Assembly (NCBI GenBank): GCA_013036995.1
Contig: JAAOXG010000022.1
Coordinates: forward strand, 1-37,849
Direction of reading: 5' to 3'
Length of the DNA stretch: 37,849 bases
Source of the DNA: Lacrimispora defluvii
GTDB taxonomy: Bacteria; Bacillota; Clostridia; Lachnospirales; Lachnospiraceae
Shown piece after piece: positions 23,105 to 32,727 of the stretch. The notes beneath the pieces were generated by a model that saw only the letters and a program-made list of their open reading frames with translations, did not search any database and was not told the DNA's origin. A program made the position numbers and the translations under genes. The first letter of the stretch is position 1. Every line of letters begins with the position of its first letter.

Positions 23105-23160
23105 CAGGGCTGCCGCATCAAGGACCATGGTGTCTTTGAATGCGGCAGCCTGTATATTTT
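23105..23160. terminator. Long hairpin terminator between hydF and the YcxB-like gene
   Basis: CAGGGCTGCCGCAT (from 23105) pairs with ATGCGGCAGCCTG (to 23152), continued inward by CAAGGAC/GTCTTTG, then TATATTTT. It lies between convergent genes. Confidence 0.8.
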
Positions 23161-23647
23161 AAGGAGTTGTTAAATGACCGGTTAAAAGCTGTCGGAATGC
23201 GCTGATTTCATTTTCTGAAGCAAAAATACGTTTTGGTATTAAGGTGTAGGTACGTTTTTTCTGAATAATATAAAAATAGTCCTTGTTTTCCATATAGTGT
23301 TTGTAGATATCCCAGGATAAGGTAGAATGGATGGCGTTGGCGTCAAAGGTGATTTTATCGTCTTCAAACAGCAGCTTATAAGGATGATGAAGCTGTTCAT
23401 ATTCCTGATAAAACATGTAGGGCCGTATGAAAAAGACTGCAACAATGGTAATGTTAAAAAAATATATTACGAAGGCCAGCATGATATAAAACCTGGTAAA
23501 GCCATATTGGTAGAACAAATAGAACGGAATCAGTAAAGAAAGTGCCATAACAACCAGATCAAATTTCTTAATTACTTTTGTCAGGAAAAAAAATCTCCTC
23601 CAACCGTCTGCATACTCCTTTTTTGTATAAGTGAATTCTAATAACAT
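23159..23647 (-). CDS. YcxB-like membrane protein
   Basis: A 162-residue protein when started at the ATG at 23647. That start is preferred because AGGGGGA lies 6 nt upstream, whereas the ATG at 23686 (13 residues longer) has no ribosome site. It holds two membrane spans (about residues 29-47 and 53-75) and a C-terminal cytosolic YcxB-like domain: LLFEDDKITF, STLSWDIYKHYMENKDYFYI, TLIPKRIF. The family occurs widely in Firmicutes without known function. It lies alone on the minus strand between hydF and cobS. Confidence 0.75.
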   Translation of the reverse strand: MLLEFTYTKKEYADGWRRFFFLTKVIKKFDLVVMALSLLIPFYLFYQYGFTRFYIMLAFVIYFFNITIVAVFFIRPYMFYQEYEQLHHPYKLLFEDDKITFDANAIHSTLSWDIYKHYMENKDYFYIIQKKRTYTLIPKRIFASENEISAFRQLLTGHLTTP

Positions 23648-23759
23648 ACATTTCCCCCTGTATAATTGATAATTTAAGTTTATCATAAAAGATGAAAAAG
23701 GAAAAGAACCAAGCTGCCCCCCTGAACATCTACGGTCTAAAATGGATCATGATTAGGAA

Positions 23760-23788
23760 ATGACATTTACCAGATTTTGTGATATTAT
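23760..23788 (+). promoter_or_regulatory. Candidate promoter of the second cobalamin block
   Basis: ATGACA (23760-23765), 17 bp, TATTAT (23783-23788). This region must hold a promoter if cobS is not transcribed from the hyd block, since a terminator and a minus-strand gene intervene. Confidence 0.4.
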
Positions 23789-23843
23789 ATTTTTTAATGG
23801 CTGAAAGATGCTAATTACTAAGTTGTTTGAAAGGGGCAGTGCC

Positions 23844-24605
23844 ATGAATCTACCCGGCAGTATGATGATAGCGTTTTCCATGTATTCCAGGATTCCTGTG
23901 CCCCAGGTTCAGTGGACAAAAGAACGGATGAAATATGCCATGTGCTTTTTCCCGCTCATAGGAGCTGCAATCGGTTTGATGGAATACGGTGCCATCCTCC
24001 TTTTTCGTACCATGGGATTCCCCTTTTTGGCACAGATACTGCCTGTTGTTATCCCTGTAGCGGTTACAGGCGGAATCCATATGGATGGATTGTTAGATGT
24101 AATTGATGCTAAATCATCCCACAGCGAAACAGAGAAAAAACTGGAGATACTCAAAGACCCCCATACAGGAGCCTTTGCCATCATTGGATGCGGAATCTAT
24201 TTTCTTTTATATCTGGCATTTTTTATAGAAATGCGACCAGTGATGATCCCTGCATTTTGTATTACATTTGTTATAACAAGAGCGCTAAGCGGGCTTTCTG
24301 TAGTTACCTTTCCTATGGCGAAAAAAAGCGGACTGGCTGCGGCTTTTTCAGATGGAGCTCATAAAAGAGTGGTTGGAACTGTTATGGTTCTTTATCTTAT
24401 AATTTCTTTGCTTGCTGTATGGCTCCTGACTGGAGTTCCGGCAGTCTTAGGAGTATCTGCCATGTCGTCTACAGTGTTTTTATATTATTATCACATGTCA
24501 AAACGGGAATTTGGAGGTATTACAGGAGATCTTGCGGGATACTTTCTCCAGGTTCTGGAGCTGGCTCTTGTGATGGGACTGGCTATTCTGTCTCATATGA
24601 AATAA
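23844..24605 (+). CDS. cobS: Adenosylcobinamide-GDP ribazoletransferase (cobalamin synthase) CobS
   Basis: An integral membrane enzyme of 253 aa that joins adenosylcobinamide-GDP to the alpha-ribotide of the lower ligand. Seen: SMYSRIPVPQVQW near the N-terminus (family SxxTxxP region), FFPLIGAAIG, GGIHMDGLLDVIDA (about residues 76-89) with the conserved Asp residues, the LEILKDPHTGAFAII segment and several hydrophobic spans to the C-terminus, including GGITGDLAGYFLQ. The start at ATG 23844 is set by AAGGGG at 23831-23836; an upstream TTG/ATG extension (from 23808) lacks a site. First gene of the second cobalamin block. Confidence 0.94.
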   Translation: MNLPGSMMIAFSMYSRIPVPQVQWTKERMKYAMCFFPLIGAAIGLMEYGAILLFRTMGFPFLAQILPVVIPVAVTGGIHMDGLLDVIDAKSSHSETEKKLEILKDPHTGAFAIIGCGIYFLLYLAFFIEMRPVMIPAFCITFVITRALSGLSVVTFPMAKKSGLAAAFSDGAHKRVVGTVMVLYLIISLLAVWLLTGVPAVLGVSAMSSTVFLYYYHMSKREFGGITGDLAGYFLQVLELALVMGLAILSHMK

Positions 24606-24629
24606 TATCGGCATCAGAAAGGAATTGGA

Positions 24630-25019
24630 ATGAAGTTAATTATCGGAGGAGCATGGCAGGGGAAGCTTGATTATGCTCTTCAAATCGCAAATATAGAAAT
24701 GAAAGACAGTGAAAAGGTGGCGGAGGGCGCCACAGATCCCTGTGAGGCAGCCCTTGAATGTACAATCATTCATAATTTCCATAAATACGTCAGAAGGCTG
24801 TTAAAAGAAGAAAAAGACCCTGACCAATTAATCCAGGAAATTGTGGAACATAATCCGAATGTGATTATTACCATGAATGAGCTTGGCTGCGGAATCGTAC
24901 CCGAAGATCCATTTGACAGACGGTGGAGGGAATGTTCCGGCAGAGTGGCGGTGAAACTGGCAAAAAACAGCTGTGAAGTTTACCGTATGGTATGTGGAAT
25001 ACCTGCCCGGATAAAATAG
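24630..25019 (+). CDS. Short CobU-like protein (second copy, 129 aa)
   Basis: A 129-residue relative of CobU. The N-terminal loop is IIGGAWQGKLDYAL, a P-loop in which Ser/Thr after GK is replaced by Leu. The C-terminal half keeps ITMNELGCGIVPEDPFDRRWRECSGR and ends VCGIPARIK, the usual CobU end. The middle region carrying the His-Arg segment for guanylylation is missing. It may complement the CobU at 19419, which has the reverse pattern, or it may be a regulatory or degenerate paralogue. It lies 24 bp after cobS and 20 bp before cbiB, in operon. Confidence 0.78.
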   Translation: MKLIIGGAWQGKLDYALQIANIEMKDSEKVAEGATDPCEAALECTIIHNFHKYVRRLLKEEKDPDQLIQEIVEHNPNVIITMNELGCGIVPEDPFDRRWRECSGRVAVKLAKNSCEVYRMVCGIPARIK

Positions 25020-25039
25020 AAGAGAAAAAGGACTGACTT

Positions 25040-26020
25040 ATGTTTAAATATCATATAATAGCGGTTCTGATTGGCTGCTTTCTGGATGCGTGCTTTGGAG
25101 ATCCCTTATTCTTGTGGCACCCCGTTTGCGGAATTGGAAACCTGATAAGCTGGCTGGAGAAAAAATTAAGACCCCGGTTCCCGGAAAATGAAGCAGGGGA
25201 AAGACGGGCAGGGGTATGTCTGGTTTTGTTGGTCCTGCTTGCAGCAGGAGGGAGTTCCTTTGCACTATTAGCTGTTTCTTACGGCATTTCCCCCATGGCC
25301 GGAGCAGCTCTGGAAAGCATCATGTGTTACCAGATGATGGCATGGCATTCATTAAGGAAAGAGAGTATGAAGGTATACCGTGCATTTTTAAAACAGGATA
25401 CGGAAGAGGCAAGGCATGCGGTATCCATGATCGTGGGCCGTGATACAAAAAATCTCACTGATATGGGTATAACAAAGGCAGCGGTGGAAACTGTGGCGGA
25501 GAATACCTCTGATGGTGTGATTGCACCTTTGATTTTCATGGCCCTCTTCGGAGGAACCGGTGTATTCCTATATAAGGCAGTTAACACCATGGATTCCATG
25601 GTAGGTTATAAAAATGACCGGTATCTCTGGTTTGGACGGTGCGCTGCAAAACTGGATGATCTGGTTAATTTTATTCCAGCCCGAGTATCCGCTTTTTTCA
25701 TGCTGGCGGCAGGCTATATATGCCATCTGCTTTTCGGCAGTAAATTTAACGGGAAAAATGGTTTCCGGATCTGGAAACGGGACCGTTTTAATCACAAAAG
25801 TCCCAACTCTGCACAGACAGAATCTGCCTGCGCCGGAATTCTTCAGATTGAGCTGGCTGGAAATGCATGGTATTTTGGAACCTTATATGAAAAGCCTGTG
25901 ATCGGAGATCCGGTGAGGGCAGTGGAGTATAAAGATATAGTAAGGGCTAATGTACTAATGACCGTTACTTACATACTGGCACTGATTCCCGTTGGAGTCC
26001 TGCTTTTAATCACGTTTTAG
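25040..26020 (+). CDS. cbiB: Adenosylcobinamide-phosphate synthase CbiB
   Basis: A 326-residue membrane enzyme that attaches (R)-1-aminopropanol phosphate to adenosylcobyric acid. Family marks: LDACFGDPLFLWHPVCGIGNLISWLEK near the N-terminus (shown as D-GDP-HPV-IG pattern), MIVGRDTKNL (about residues 132-141), ETVAENTSDGVIAPLIF with the acidic motif, NTMDSMVGYKNDRY and SPNSAQTESACAGIL (about 253-267). Several hydrophobic spans place it in the membrane. It is followed by cobD, which makes its substrate. Confidence 0.95.
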   Translation: MFKYHIIAVLIGCFLDACFGDPLFLWHPVCGIGNLISWLEKKLRPRFPENEAGERRAGVCLVLLVLLAAGGSSFALLAVSYGISPMAGAALESIMCYQMMAWHSLRKESMKVYRAFLKQDTEEARHAVSMIVGRDTKNLTDMGITKAAVETVAENTSDGVIAPLIFMALFGGTGVFLYKAVNTMDSMVGYKNDRYLWFGRCAAKLDDLVNFIPARVSAFFMLAAGYICHLLFGSKFNGKNGFRIWKRDRFNHKSPNSAQTESACAGILQIELAGNAWYFGTLYEKPVIGDPVRAVEYKDIVRANVLMTVTYILALIPVGVLLLITF

Positions 26021-26048
26021 AAGATACACATAATTGGGAGAAATAAAT

Positions 26049-27137
26049 ATGGAATATCAGCATGGAGGAGACATTTACACAAACCAGGTCACCATGGATT
26101 ATTCAGCGAATATCAATCCTCTTGGGCTTGCAAACGGTGTTAAAAATGCATTATTACAGGCGGTTGAAAACTGTTCCTGTTATCCGGACAGCCGCTGCAG
26201 CAAACTGATCACAGAACTTGGAGCTTTCCATGGTTTTTCCGAAAAGCAGCTTATCTGTGGAAATGGAGCGGCAGATTTGATTTTTCAGATTGTACAGGTT
26301 ATAAAACCCAGAAAGGCTCTGTTAATAGCCCCCTCTTTTCTGGAATATGAGCAGGCTTTAGAGACAGTTTCCACAGAAATTGTATGGTTTGATTTAAAAG
26401 AGAGAGATGGTTTTCGCTTATCTGTAAAAGAAATAATTAAATGGCTGAAAGAAAACAATCAGGAAGTAGAAATGTTATTCCTGTGCAATCCCAATAACCC
26501 TACCGGGTTCGCACTTTCCAAAGAGGAGATGAAAGAACTCCTGGATGTCTGCTCACAAAAAAGAATCTATTGTGTAATCGATGAATGCTTTAATGAATTC
26601 CTTGATAATCCGGAATCTTTTTCTGTACTGGAAGTGATTTCAAATGGCGGCTATGACCATGTATTTGTTTTAAAAGCATTTACAAAAATTTATGCCATGG
26701 CAGGAGTCCGCCTTGGTTATGGAATAACCACAGGCGAAAAAACCATAGAACACATGAACCGGATCCGCCAGCCCTGGAGCGTGTCTGCTCTTGCTCAGGC
26801 AGCCGGTGAAGCGGCTCTTGGTGAAACGGAATATGTAAAAGAAACAAGGAAGCTGATTTCCAGTGAACGGGAATACTTAAAGAAAAACTTAAAAGACCTG
26901 GGCTTTTTGGTATATGATTCGATGGCAAACTATTTGTTTTTTAAAGATACAAGAAAAAACGCCCGTAATATGGAAAAGCTTTTATACAATGAATTGCTTG
27001 AAAGGCAGGTGCTCATAAGGTCCTGTTCCAATTACAGAGGACTTGATCATACCTATTACCGGATCTGTGTCAAGCAGAGAAGAGAAAATGATGCATTTCT
27101 TGCAGTATTAAAATCCATACTGACAAAAGGAGAATGA
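26049..27137 (+). CDS. cobD: L-threonine-O-3-phosphate decarboxylase CobD
   Basis: A PLP-dependent class-I/II aminotransferase-fold enzyme of 362 aa which makes aminopropanol phosphate from threonine phosphate. Seen: [22 protein letters not shown] (family N-terminus GGxxxD.SxNxNPxG), LCNPNNPTG (about 150-158), IDECFNEF and the Schiff-base Lys213 in [21 protein letters not shown] 26049 is set by GGGAG at 26036-26040; the in-frame TTG at 26034 overlaps that site and is rejected. It could be confused with histidinol-phosphate aminotransferase, but the N-terminal pattern and the position between cbiB and cbiP favour CobD. Confidence 0.93.
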   Translation: MEYQHGGDIYTNQVTMDYSANINPLGLANGVKNALLQAVENCSCYPDSRCSKLITELGAFHGFSEKQLICGNGAADLIFQIVQVIKPRKALLIAPSFLEYEQALETVSTEIVWFDLKERDGFRLSVKEIIKWLKENNQEVEMLFLCNPNNPTGFALSKEEMKELLDVCSQKRIYCVIDECFNEFLDNPESFSVLEVISNGGYDHVFVLKAFTKIYAMAGVRLGYGITTGEKTIEHMNRIRQPWSVSALAQAAGEAALGETEYVKETRKLISSEREYLKKNLKDLGFLVYDSMANYLFFKDTRKNARNMEKLLYNELLERQVLIRSCSNYRGLDHTYYRICVKQRRENDAFLAVLKSILTKGE

Positions 27138-27141
27138 GAAC

Positions 27142-28689
27142 ATGGCAAAGACTATTATGATTCAGGGAACCATGTCCAATGCAGGCAAAAGTCTGATTAC
27201 GGCAGGACTATGCCGGATTTTTAAGCAGGATGGATACCGGGTTGCACCTTTTAAATCCCAGAATATGGCACTTAATTCCTTTATTACTGAGGAAGGGCTT
27301 GAGATGGGGCGGGCGCAGGTAGTACAGGCTGAGGCAGCAGGCGTCAAGCCGGTTGCAGCCATGAATCCGGTTTTGCTAAAGCCCACCAATGATACCGGTT
27401 CCCAGGTAATTGTCAATGGTGTTTCAATCGGCAATATGCCAGCAAAAGAATATTTTGCCTATAAAAAGAAACTGATACCGGAAATAAAGAAGGCGTTTGA
27501 TACATTGTCAGAGGAATACGACATCATTGTAATTGAAGGCGCGGGAAGTCCGGCTGAGATCAATCTAAAGCAGGAAGACATTGTCAATATGGGCATGGCT
27601 AAGATGGCGGATGCGCCAGTACTGCTTGTGGGAGATATTGACCGGGGCGGGGTATTTGCTCAGCTTTATGGCACTGTTATGCTTTTGGAGCAGGAAGAGA
27701 GAGACAGAATCGGCGGCCTTATCGTTAATAAGTTCCGGGGTGATAAATCCATATTAGAACCTGGTCTTGACATGATAACAGATCGGCTTCATATACCGGT
27801 GGCTGGAGTGGTTCCTTATATGGATGTGGATATTGAGGACGAAGACAGTTTGGGAAATCATCTTTCCTTAGCAGCAAAAACAGAGGGAGCAGAGGTAGAG
27901 ATAGCAGTCATCCGTTTTCCAAGAATCTCTAACTTTACTGATTTTTCTGTATTCTCTACCATACCATCTGTGGCACTTCGCTATGTGGACTGTGTATCGG
28001 TTCTTGGAAAACCGGATCTTGTGATTTTACCGGGAAGCAAGAATACCATAGAGGATCTTCTATGGATGCGTCAGAATGGTCTGGAGGCCGGAGTATTAAA
28101 GCTGAGTTCATCAGGAGTTCCGGTGTTTGGAATCTGCGGCGGCTTTCAGATGCTTGGAGAACAGTTAAAGGATCCGCTGGCAGTGGAGTCTGATTCCGGT
28201 CTTTCCTCTGTACGGGGCATGGGACTGCTTCCCATACGGACTGAATTCGGAGCAGAAAAAACCAGAACAAGAGTGACAGGTTCCTGCACGGCAGTGGAAG
28301 GGATCTTTGAAGATTTATCAGGAATGAATATAGAAGGCTATGAAATTCACATGGGTCAGACACAACGTGCGCTGCCGCCCTTATCCTATGTGATGGAAAG
28401 CCAGTCCGGTTCCCATCTGGCAAAGATGGACGGCTGTCAGAGAAAGAACGTGTACGGAACCTATATTCACGGCTTCTTTGACAGTGATCAGATTGCAGAT
28501 ACCATTGTAGGGGCACTGAGAAAGAAAAAAGGGCTGCCCAGCCAGCCGGGCACAGCTTTCAGCTATCAGGATTATAAAGAAAAACAGTATGACAGACTGG
28601 CAGACCTTTTGCGGGAGAGCCTTAATATGGACCGGATTTACAGCCTGATGGGATTAACCGGTGACAACGGAGGAAAGAATGGAATTTAG
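27142..28689 (+). CDS. cbiP: Cobyric acid synthase CbiP
   Basis: A 515-residue glutamine-dependent amidase that converts adenosylcobyrinate a,c-diamide to adenosylcobyric acid (amidation of b, d, e and g). N-terminal P-loop [22 protein letters not shown] (about 37-47), [29 protein letters not shown]-terminal amidotransferase domain with [11 protein letters not shown], nucleophile Cys332 in GICGGFQML and the late GTYIHGFFD. Length and motif order are normal. It overlaps cbiC by 11 bp. Confidence 0.96.
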   Translation: MAKTIMIQGTMSNAGKSLITAGLCRIFKQDGYRVAPFKSQNMALNSFITEEGLEMGRAQVVQAEAAGVKPVAAMNPVLLKPTNDTGSQVIVNGVSIGNMPAKEYFAYKKKLIPEIKKAFDTLSEEYDIIVIEGAGSPAEINLKQEDIVNMGMAKMADAPVLLVGDIDRGGVFAQLYGTVMLLEQEERDRIGGLIVNKFRGDKSILEPGLDMITDRLHIPVAGVVPYMDVDIEDEDSLGNHLSLAAKTEGAEVEIAVIRFPRISNFTDFSVFSTIPSVALRYVDCVSVLGKPDLVILPGSKNTIEDLLWMRQNGLEAGVLKLSSSGVPVFGICGGFQMLGEQLKDPLAVESDSGLSSVRGMGLLPIRTEFGAEKTRTRVTGSCTAVEGIFEDLSGMNIEGYEIHMGQTQRALPPLSYVMESQSGSHLAKMDGCQRKNVYGTYIHGFFDSDQIADTIVGALRKKKGLPSQPGTAFSYQDYKEKQYDRLADLLRESLNMDRIYSLMGLTGDNGGKNGI

Positions 28690-29314
28690 AGAACTGGAAC
28701 AGGTTCGCCCTGAAGAAATAGAAAAAAGAAGTTTTGAAATTATAACACAGGAACTGGGAGATAAGAAACTGGACCCGGAGCAGGAGCTGGTAATCAAACG
28801 GGTCATTCATACAACGGCAGATTTTGATTATGCCGATCAGCTGGTTTTTTCGCCCCATGCGGTTAAGCTTGGAATAGAAGCATTAAAAGAAGGAATTCCG
28901 GTAATTACTGATACCAACATGGGAAAAGCGGGAATCAATAAAAAAGCGCTGGAACGGGCAGGCAGCAGCGTTCACTGCTTTATGGCAGATGAAGATGTAG
29001 CGGAGGATGCGAAAAACAGGCAGACGACGAGAGCTCATGCCAGCATGGATAAGGCGGCCAGATTGTCAAAGGAATGTATTTTTGCCATTGGCAATGCACC
29101 CACTGCCCTGGTTCATCTTCATGAGCTGATACAGGAAGGAATCATCAAACCCAGATTAATCATCGGTGTACCAGTGGGGTTTGTCAATGTAATCCAGTCC
29201 AAGGAGATGATTTTATCTCTTTCCGATGTGCCCTATATTGTGGCAAGAGGAAGAAAAGGCGGCAGTAATGTAGCAGCAGCAATTGTCAACGCAATGCTTT
29301 ATCAGATTTCATAA
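28679..29314 (+). CDS. cbiC: Cobalt-precorrin-8 methylmutase CbiC
   Basis: CbiC (211 aa) moves a methyl group from C-11 to C-12, giving cobyrinate. Recognised from the catalytic His44 in [21 protein letters not shown] (about 80-89), [31 protein letters not shown] and [17 protein letters not shown] near the end. ATG 28679 follows GGAGG by 5 nt and lies inside cbiP; a GTG at 28661 overlaps no ribosome site. It is the last cobalamin gene. No terminator is seen in the 30 bp before the response-regulator gene. Confidence 0.95.
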   Translation: MEFRELEQVRPEEIEKRSFEIITQELGDKKLDPEQELVIKRVIHTTADFDYADQLVFSPHAVKLGIEALKEGIPVITDTNMGKAGINKKALERAGSSVHCFMADEDVAEDAKNRQTTRAHASMDKAARLSKECIFAIGNAPTALVHLHELIQEGIIKPRLIIGVPVGFVNVIQSKEMILSLSDVPYIVARGRKGGSNVAAAIVNAMLYQIS

Positions 29315-29344
29315 CAGTAAGGTTTCTTAAAGGGGTAAAACAGC

Positions 29345-30955
29345 ATGGATCTATACAGTATCATTTTAGTGGATGATGAGGAAGAAGTCCGCAAAAGCAT
29401 TATAAAGAAAATCGAATGGCAGTCAGCTGGCTTTAAAGTGGTGGGTGACGCGGAAAACGGGGAAGATGCAATTGAAAAAATTGAGGTGCTGGAGCCGGAT
29501 GTGGTGCTGACGGATATCCGGATGCCTTATATGGATGGTCTTGCACTGGCGGAGAAGATAAGACAGCGTTATCCGTCTATGAAAGTTGTTATTTTTTCCG
29601 GATACGACGACTTTGAATACGCCCAGAAAGCAATTAAGCTAAATGTGACCGAATACATTTTAAAGCCTGTCAATGTGGAGGAGCTTACCTCAATTTTAAA
29701 AAGAATTAAAAGCAACCTTGACCGGGAAATTGAGGAAAAGCGTAATATAAACAGGCTCAGGGAAAATTACAGAAAGAGTCTTCCTGTATTCCGGGAGCAG
29801 TTCTTTAATGATCTGGTACACAAGAACCTTTCCAACGAAATAGCAGAGCAGAAGCTAAAAGAATACGATATCCCAATCGCAGGCGCATGGAAGTGGATTA
29901 TAGCGGCCGTCTCGGTTGAACGGGCTGAGGTAAATGATACACTGAGTCTTCACAGTGAGGAGGAGCTGATCCCTGTATCCGTTATGCAGATTATCAGGGA
30001 GAAACTGGAAGGATATTGCAGATTTGCGCTGTTTCAGTCTGTTTTGGAGGCTGAGATGGTAGTGGTGGTAGCTCTCGATGACGATTTCATCACCGGGCTG
30101 ATTGATGTATTTGGAGATATCTGTAAGGAAACAAAAAGGATTCTGGAGGTTCCCGTTACCATAGGAATCGGCCACAGCTGTGAGGAGCTATCCAATATCC
30201 CTTATGCATACCAGTCGGCGATTGATGCGCTTGGCTATAAGGCGATCGCAGGAAAAGGCAGTACCATCTATATCAATGATATGGAACCGGTGGGAAGCGG
30301 AAAGCTGGAATTCGACAGTGTGTTGGAGGCAGATCTGATTTCGGCAATCAAGTTTGGTCCTGATGGGAAGATTGAAGCTGCTGTGACACAGATTATTCAG
30401 AAAATGGAATCTGCAAAAGTTCATTTCAGACAACAGCAGGTTTATATGTTCGGAGTATTAAACAGTGTGATACAGATGGTACAGCAGTATGATCTTGATC
30501 TGGAAGAAATCATGGGATGGGATCTGGAGTCCATGACATTTTTTGATAAGATGCAGAAAGGGGAATTTGGCACCTGGCTTTACAAGGCTGCAGAAAAAAT
30601 CAATCAGGCAATTAATCAGGAGCGTGATCTTACCACAAGACAGGTGATTCAGGAGGCGAGACAGTATATTATGGATCATTATCAGAATCCGGATTTATCC
30701 GTTGAAATGATCTGCCGCCATCTGCATATGAGCCCGGCTTATTTTTCCACACTGTTTAAAAAGGAAACCGGACAGGCCTATATTGCCTATTTAACTGATC
30801 TTAGGTTAAACAAGGCAGTGGAGCTGTTAAACAAAACCGAGGATAAAACCTATGTTATTGCGGCAAAGGTGGGGTATCCGGAGCAAAACTATTTCAGTTA
30901 TGTGTTTAAAAAGAAATTTGGAGTTTCACCTACTAAATTTCGCGGAGTGAGGTAA
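29345..30955 (+). CDS. YesN-type response regulator with AraC output domain
   Basis: A 536-residue response regulator. Receiver domain at residues 1-120: acidic pocket D10/D11, phospho-acceptor D57 (DVVLTDIRMPYMDG), switch Ser85 and Lys107 (EYILKP). A long middle region follows (about 150-420), and an AraC-type double helix-turn-helix fills the last 100 residues (LSVEMICRHLHMSPAYFSTLFKKETG, KVGYPEQNYFSYVFKKKFGVSPTKFR, shown as the family pattern). The stop overlaps the kinase start as TAATG. By context it should control the mgl genes downstream. AAAGGGG precedes the ATG. Confidence 0.94.
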   Translation: MDLYSIILVDDEEEVRKSIIKKIEWQSAGFKVVGDAENGEDAIEKIEVLEPDVVLTDIRMPYMDGLALAEKIRQRYPSMKVVIFSGYDDFEYAQKAIKLNVTEYILKPVNVEELTSILKRIKSNLDREIEEKRNINRLRENYRKSLPVFREQFFNDLVHKNLSNEIAEQKLKEYDIPIAGAWKWIIAAVSVERAEVNDTLSLHSEEELIPVSVMQIIREKLEGYCRFALFQSVLEAEMVVVVALDDDFITGLIDVFGDICKETKRILEVPVTIGIGHSCEELSNIPYAYQSAIDALGYKAIAGKGSTIYINDMEPVGSGKLEFDSVLEADLISAIKFGPDGKIEAAVTQIIQKMESAKVHFRQQQVYMFGVLNSVIQMVQQYDLDLEEIMGWDLESMTFFDKMQKGEFGTWLYKAAEKINQAINQERDLTTRQVIQEARQYIMDHYQNPDLSVEMICRHLHMSPAYFSTLFKKETGQAYIAYLTDLRLNKAVELLNKTEDKTYVIAAKVGYPEQNYFSYVFKKKFGVSPTKFRGVR

Positions 30956-32727
30956 TGGAAAAGAAGAATAACAGCATTCGTTATACCATTTTCGTATATT
31001 TTACCATAACGGCGCTTGCCGCAGGCCTGCTTATTTCCCTTTCCTTATACCAGCGTCTTTCCTCTCAGGTTGCAGAGGTGGTACAGGAGGAAAACCAGAG
31101 CCTGATAAATCAGGTGGCACGGTCTGTGGAGTCCTACCTGCGGACTGTTATGAAACTATCTGATTCTCTTTATTATGGGGCTGTGAAAAATGCAGACCTT
31201 TCTTCCCAGTCCATTAATAATGAGATCACTCTTTTGTATGACAACAATAAGGACAATGTGGATAACATTGCCCTTTTCACCCAGGGCGGAGCAATGGTGG
31301 AGTCTGTTCCGGCAGCAAGACTGAAAAAGAATCTTAATATAACAGGGGAGAAATGGTTTGCCAATGCTCTTGAAAAAACGGAGAACCAGCATTTTTCCGA
31401 TCCCCACGTCCAGTATATATTTGAAAACAATGAAAACCAGTACCGATGGGTGATCTCCCTGTCCAGAGCGGTGGAGCTGACGGAAGGTACATCTACCACC
31501 CAGGGCGTTCTGCTGGTGGATTTAAGCTATTCCAGTCTGGAGCATTTATTTGAAGGAGTCACCACAGGGAAAGGCGGTTATGTCTACCTGATTGGAAGTG
31601 ACGGGGAGATCCTGTATCACCCAAGAATTCAGTTAATTGACTCAGGGCGGCTGAAGGAAAACAATAAAGTGGCATCCGGATATAAGGATGGAATCCACCG
31701 TGAAGTTTTTGAAGGGGATAACAGAATTATAACGGTTAAGTCAGTAGGCTATACAGGCTGGAAAATCGTGGGGGTTACGCCTAATAGTGTGGTTTCCTTA
31801 AATACCATCAAAACCAGGCTTTTTATTGTATTCATGATTACTCTTATCTTATTTATACTTGTACTGATCAACTCCTATATCTCATCTCGTATAACAAATC
31901 CTATCAAGGAGTTGGAAAAATCCGTAGGAATCCTGGAAGAAGGGGATTTGGAAACTGCAGTTTCCATCGGAGGCTCTTATGAAATTCAGCATTTGGGTAA
32001 TTCCATAAAAAATATGGCAATTCAGATCCGTGTCCTGATGGACGATATCGTAACGGAGCACGAGGCCAAACGAAAACAGGAATTTGATACCCTGCAATCA
32101 CAAATTAATCCCCATTTTTTATACAATACTCTGGACATTATCGTCTGGATGATTGAAAATGAACAAAAGAACGAAGCAGTTAAGGCGGTTACTGCACTTG
32201 CCCGGTTTTTCCGGATCAGCTTAAGTAAAGGAAAAAGCATTATTACAGTCCGGGATGAACTGGAACATGTAAGAAGCTATTTAATGATCCAGCATATGCG
32301 ATTTAAAAATAAATTCTCCTATGAAATTCAGGCAGAGGAAGAATGTATGGAATTAACCAGTTTAAAGCTGATTCTGCAGCCGCTGGTGGAGAACGCTATC
32401 TATCACGGCATGGAATTCATGGATGGGGAGGGGGAGATAAAATTATCGGTGATGCGAAAGGAAGATAATCTGATTATCCAGGTTTCTGATAATGGCCTGG
32501 GTATGACAGAGGAACAGGTGAAAAGCCTCTTTTCCCATGAGGTTCATGTCACCTCTAAAAAGGGTTCCGGTATTGGAGTGAAGAATGTAAATGAAAGAAT
32601 CAAGCTTTATTTCGGGGAAAACTACGGATTAACCATTGATTCCGAGCCAGATGAGGGAACCACCATTACCATTCTTCTTCCTGCTGTGACCTATGATTCC
32701 GTTTTAGAAAAGGAGAAACAATCATGA
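30955..32727 (+). CDS. YesM-type sensor histidine kinase
   Basis: A 590-residue membrane kinase: first membrane span about residues 8-27, extracellular Cache-like sensor region (about 35-280, with YVYLIGSDGEILYHPR and GWKIVGVTP), second span about 286-306, HAMP region, then the His_kinase segment QSQINPHFLYNTLDII with His387 as the phosphorylation site. The ATPase domain has LVENAIYHG (N box), VSDNGLGM (G1) and GSGIGVKNVNERIKLYFG (G2). Typical of YesM/LytS-like kinases for carbohydrate sensing. It overlaps the following sugar-binding gene by 4 bp (ATGA), so kinase and binding protein are made together. Confidence 0.94.
   Translation: MEKKNNSIRYTIFVYFTITALAAGLLISLSLYQRLSSQVAEVVQEENQSLINQVARSVESYLRTVMKLSDSLYYGAVKNADLSSQSINNEITLLYDNNKDNVDNIALFTQGGAMVESVPAARLKKNLNITGEKWFANALEKTENQHFSDPHVQYIFENNENQYRWVISLSRAVELTEGTSTTQGVLLVDLSYSSLEHLFEGVTTGKGGYVYLIGSDGEILYHPRIQLIDSGRLKENNKVASGYKDGIHREVFEGDNRIITVKSVGYTGWKIVGVTPNSVVSLNTIKTRLFIVFMITLILFILVLINSYISSRITNPIKELEKSVGILEEGDLETAVSIGGSYEIQHLGNSIKNMAIQIRVLMDDIVTEHEAKRKQEFDTLQSQINPHFLYNTLDIIVWMIENEQKNEAVKAVTALARFFRISLSKGKSIITVRDELEHVRSYLMIQHMRFKNKFSYEIQAEEECMELTSLKLILQPLVENAIYHGMEFMDGEGEIKLSVMRKEDNLIIQVSDNGLGMTEEQVKSLFSHEVHVTSKKGSGIGVKNVNERIKLYFGENYGLTIDSEPDEGTTITILLPAVTYDSVLEKEKQS

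Noticed and set aside
23648-23686. Upstream ATG for the YcxB-like gene
   Set aside because: No ribosome site, while a strong one precedes the ATG at 23647.
23687-23843. Cobalamin riboswitch before cobS
   Set aside because: The 157-bp gap is short and no B12-box-like or multi-stem pattern was seen by eye; a covariance search would decide.
26034-26048. TTG start for CobD
   Set aside because: The TTG overlaps the GGGAG ribosome site that serves the ATG at 26049.
27956-28516. 186-codon minus-strand ORF inside cbiP
   Set aside because: It lies entirely opposite the conserved amidotransferase domain of CbiP and shows no family features.
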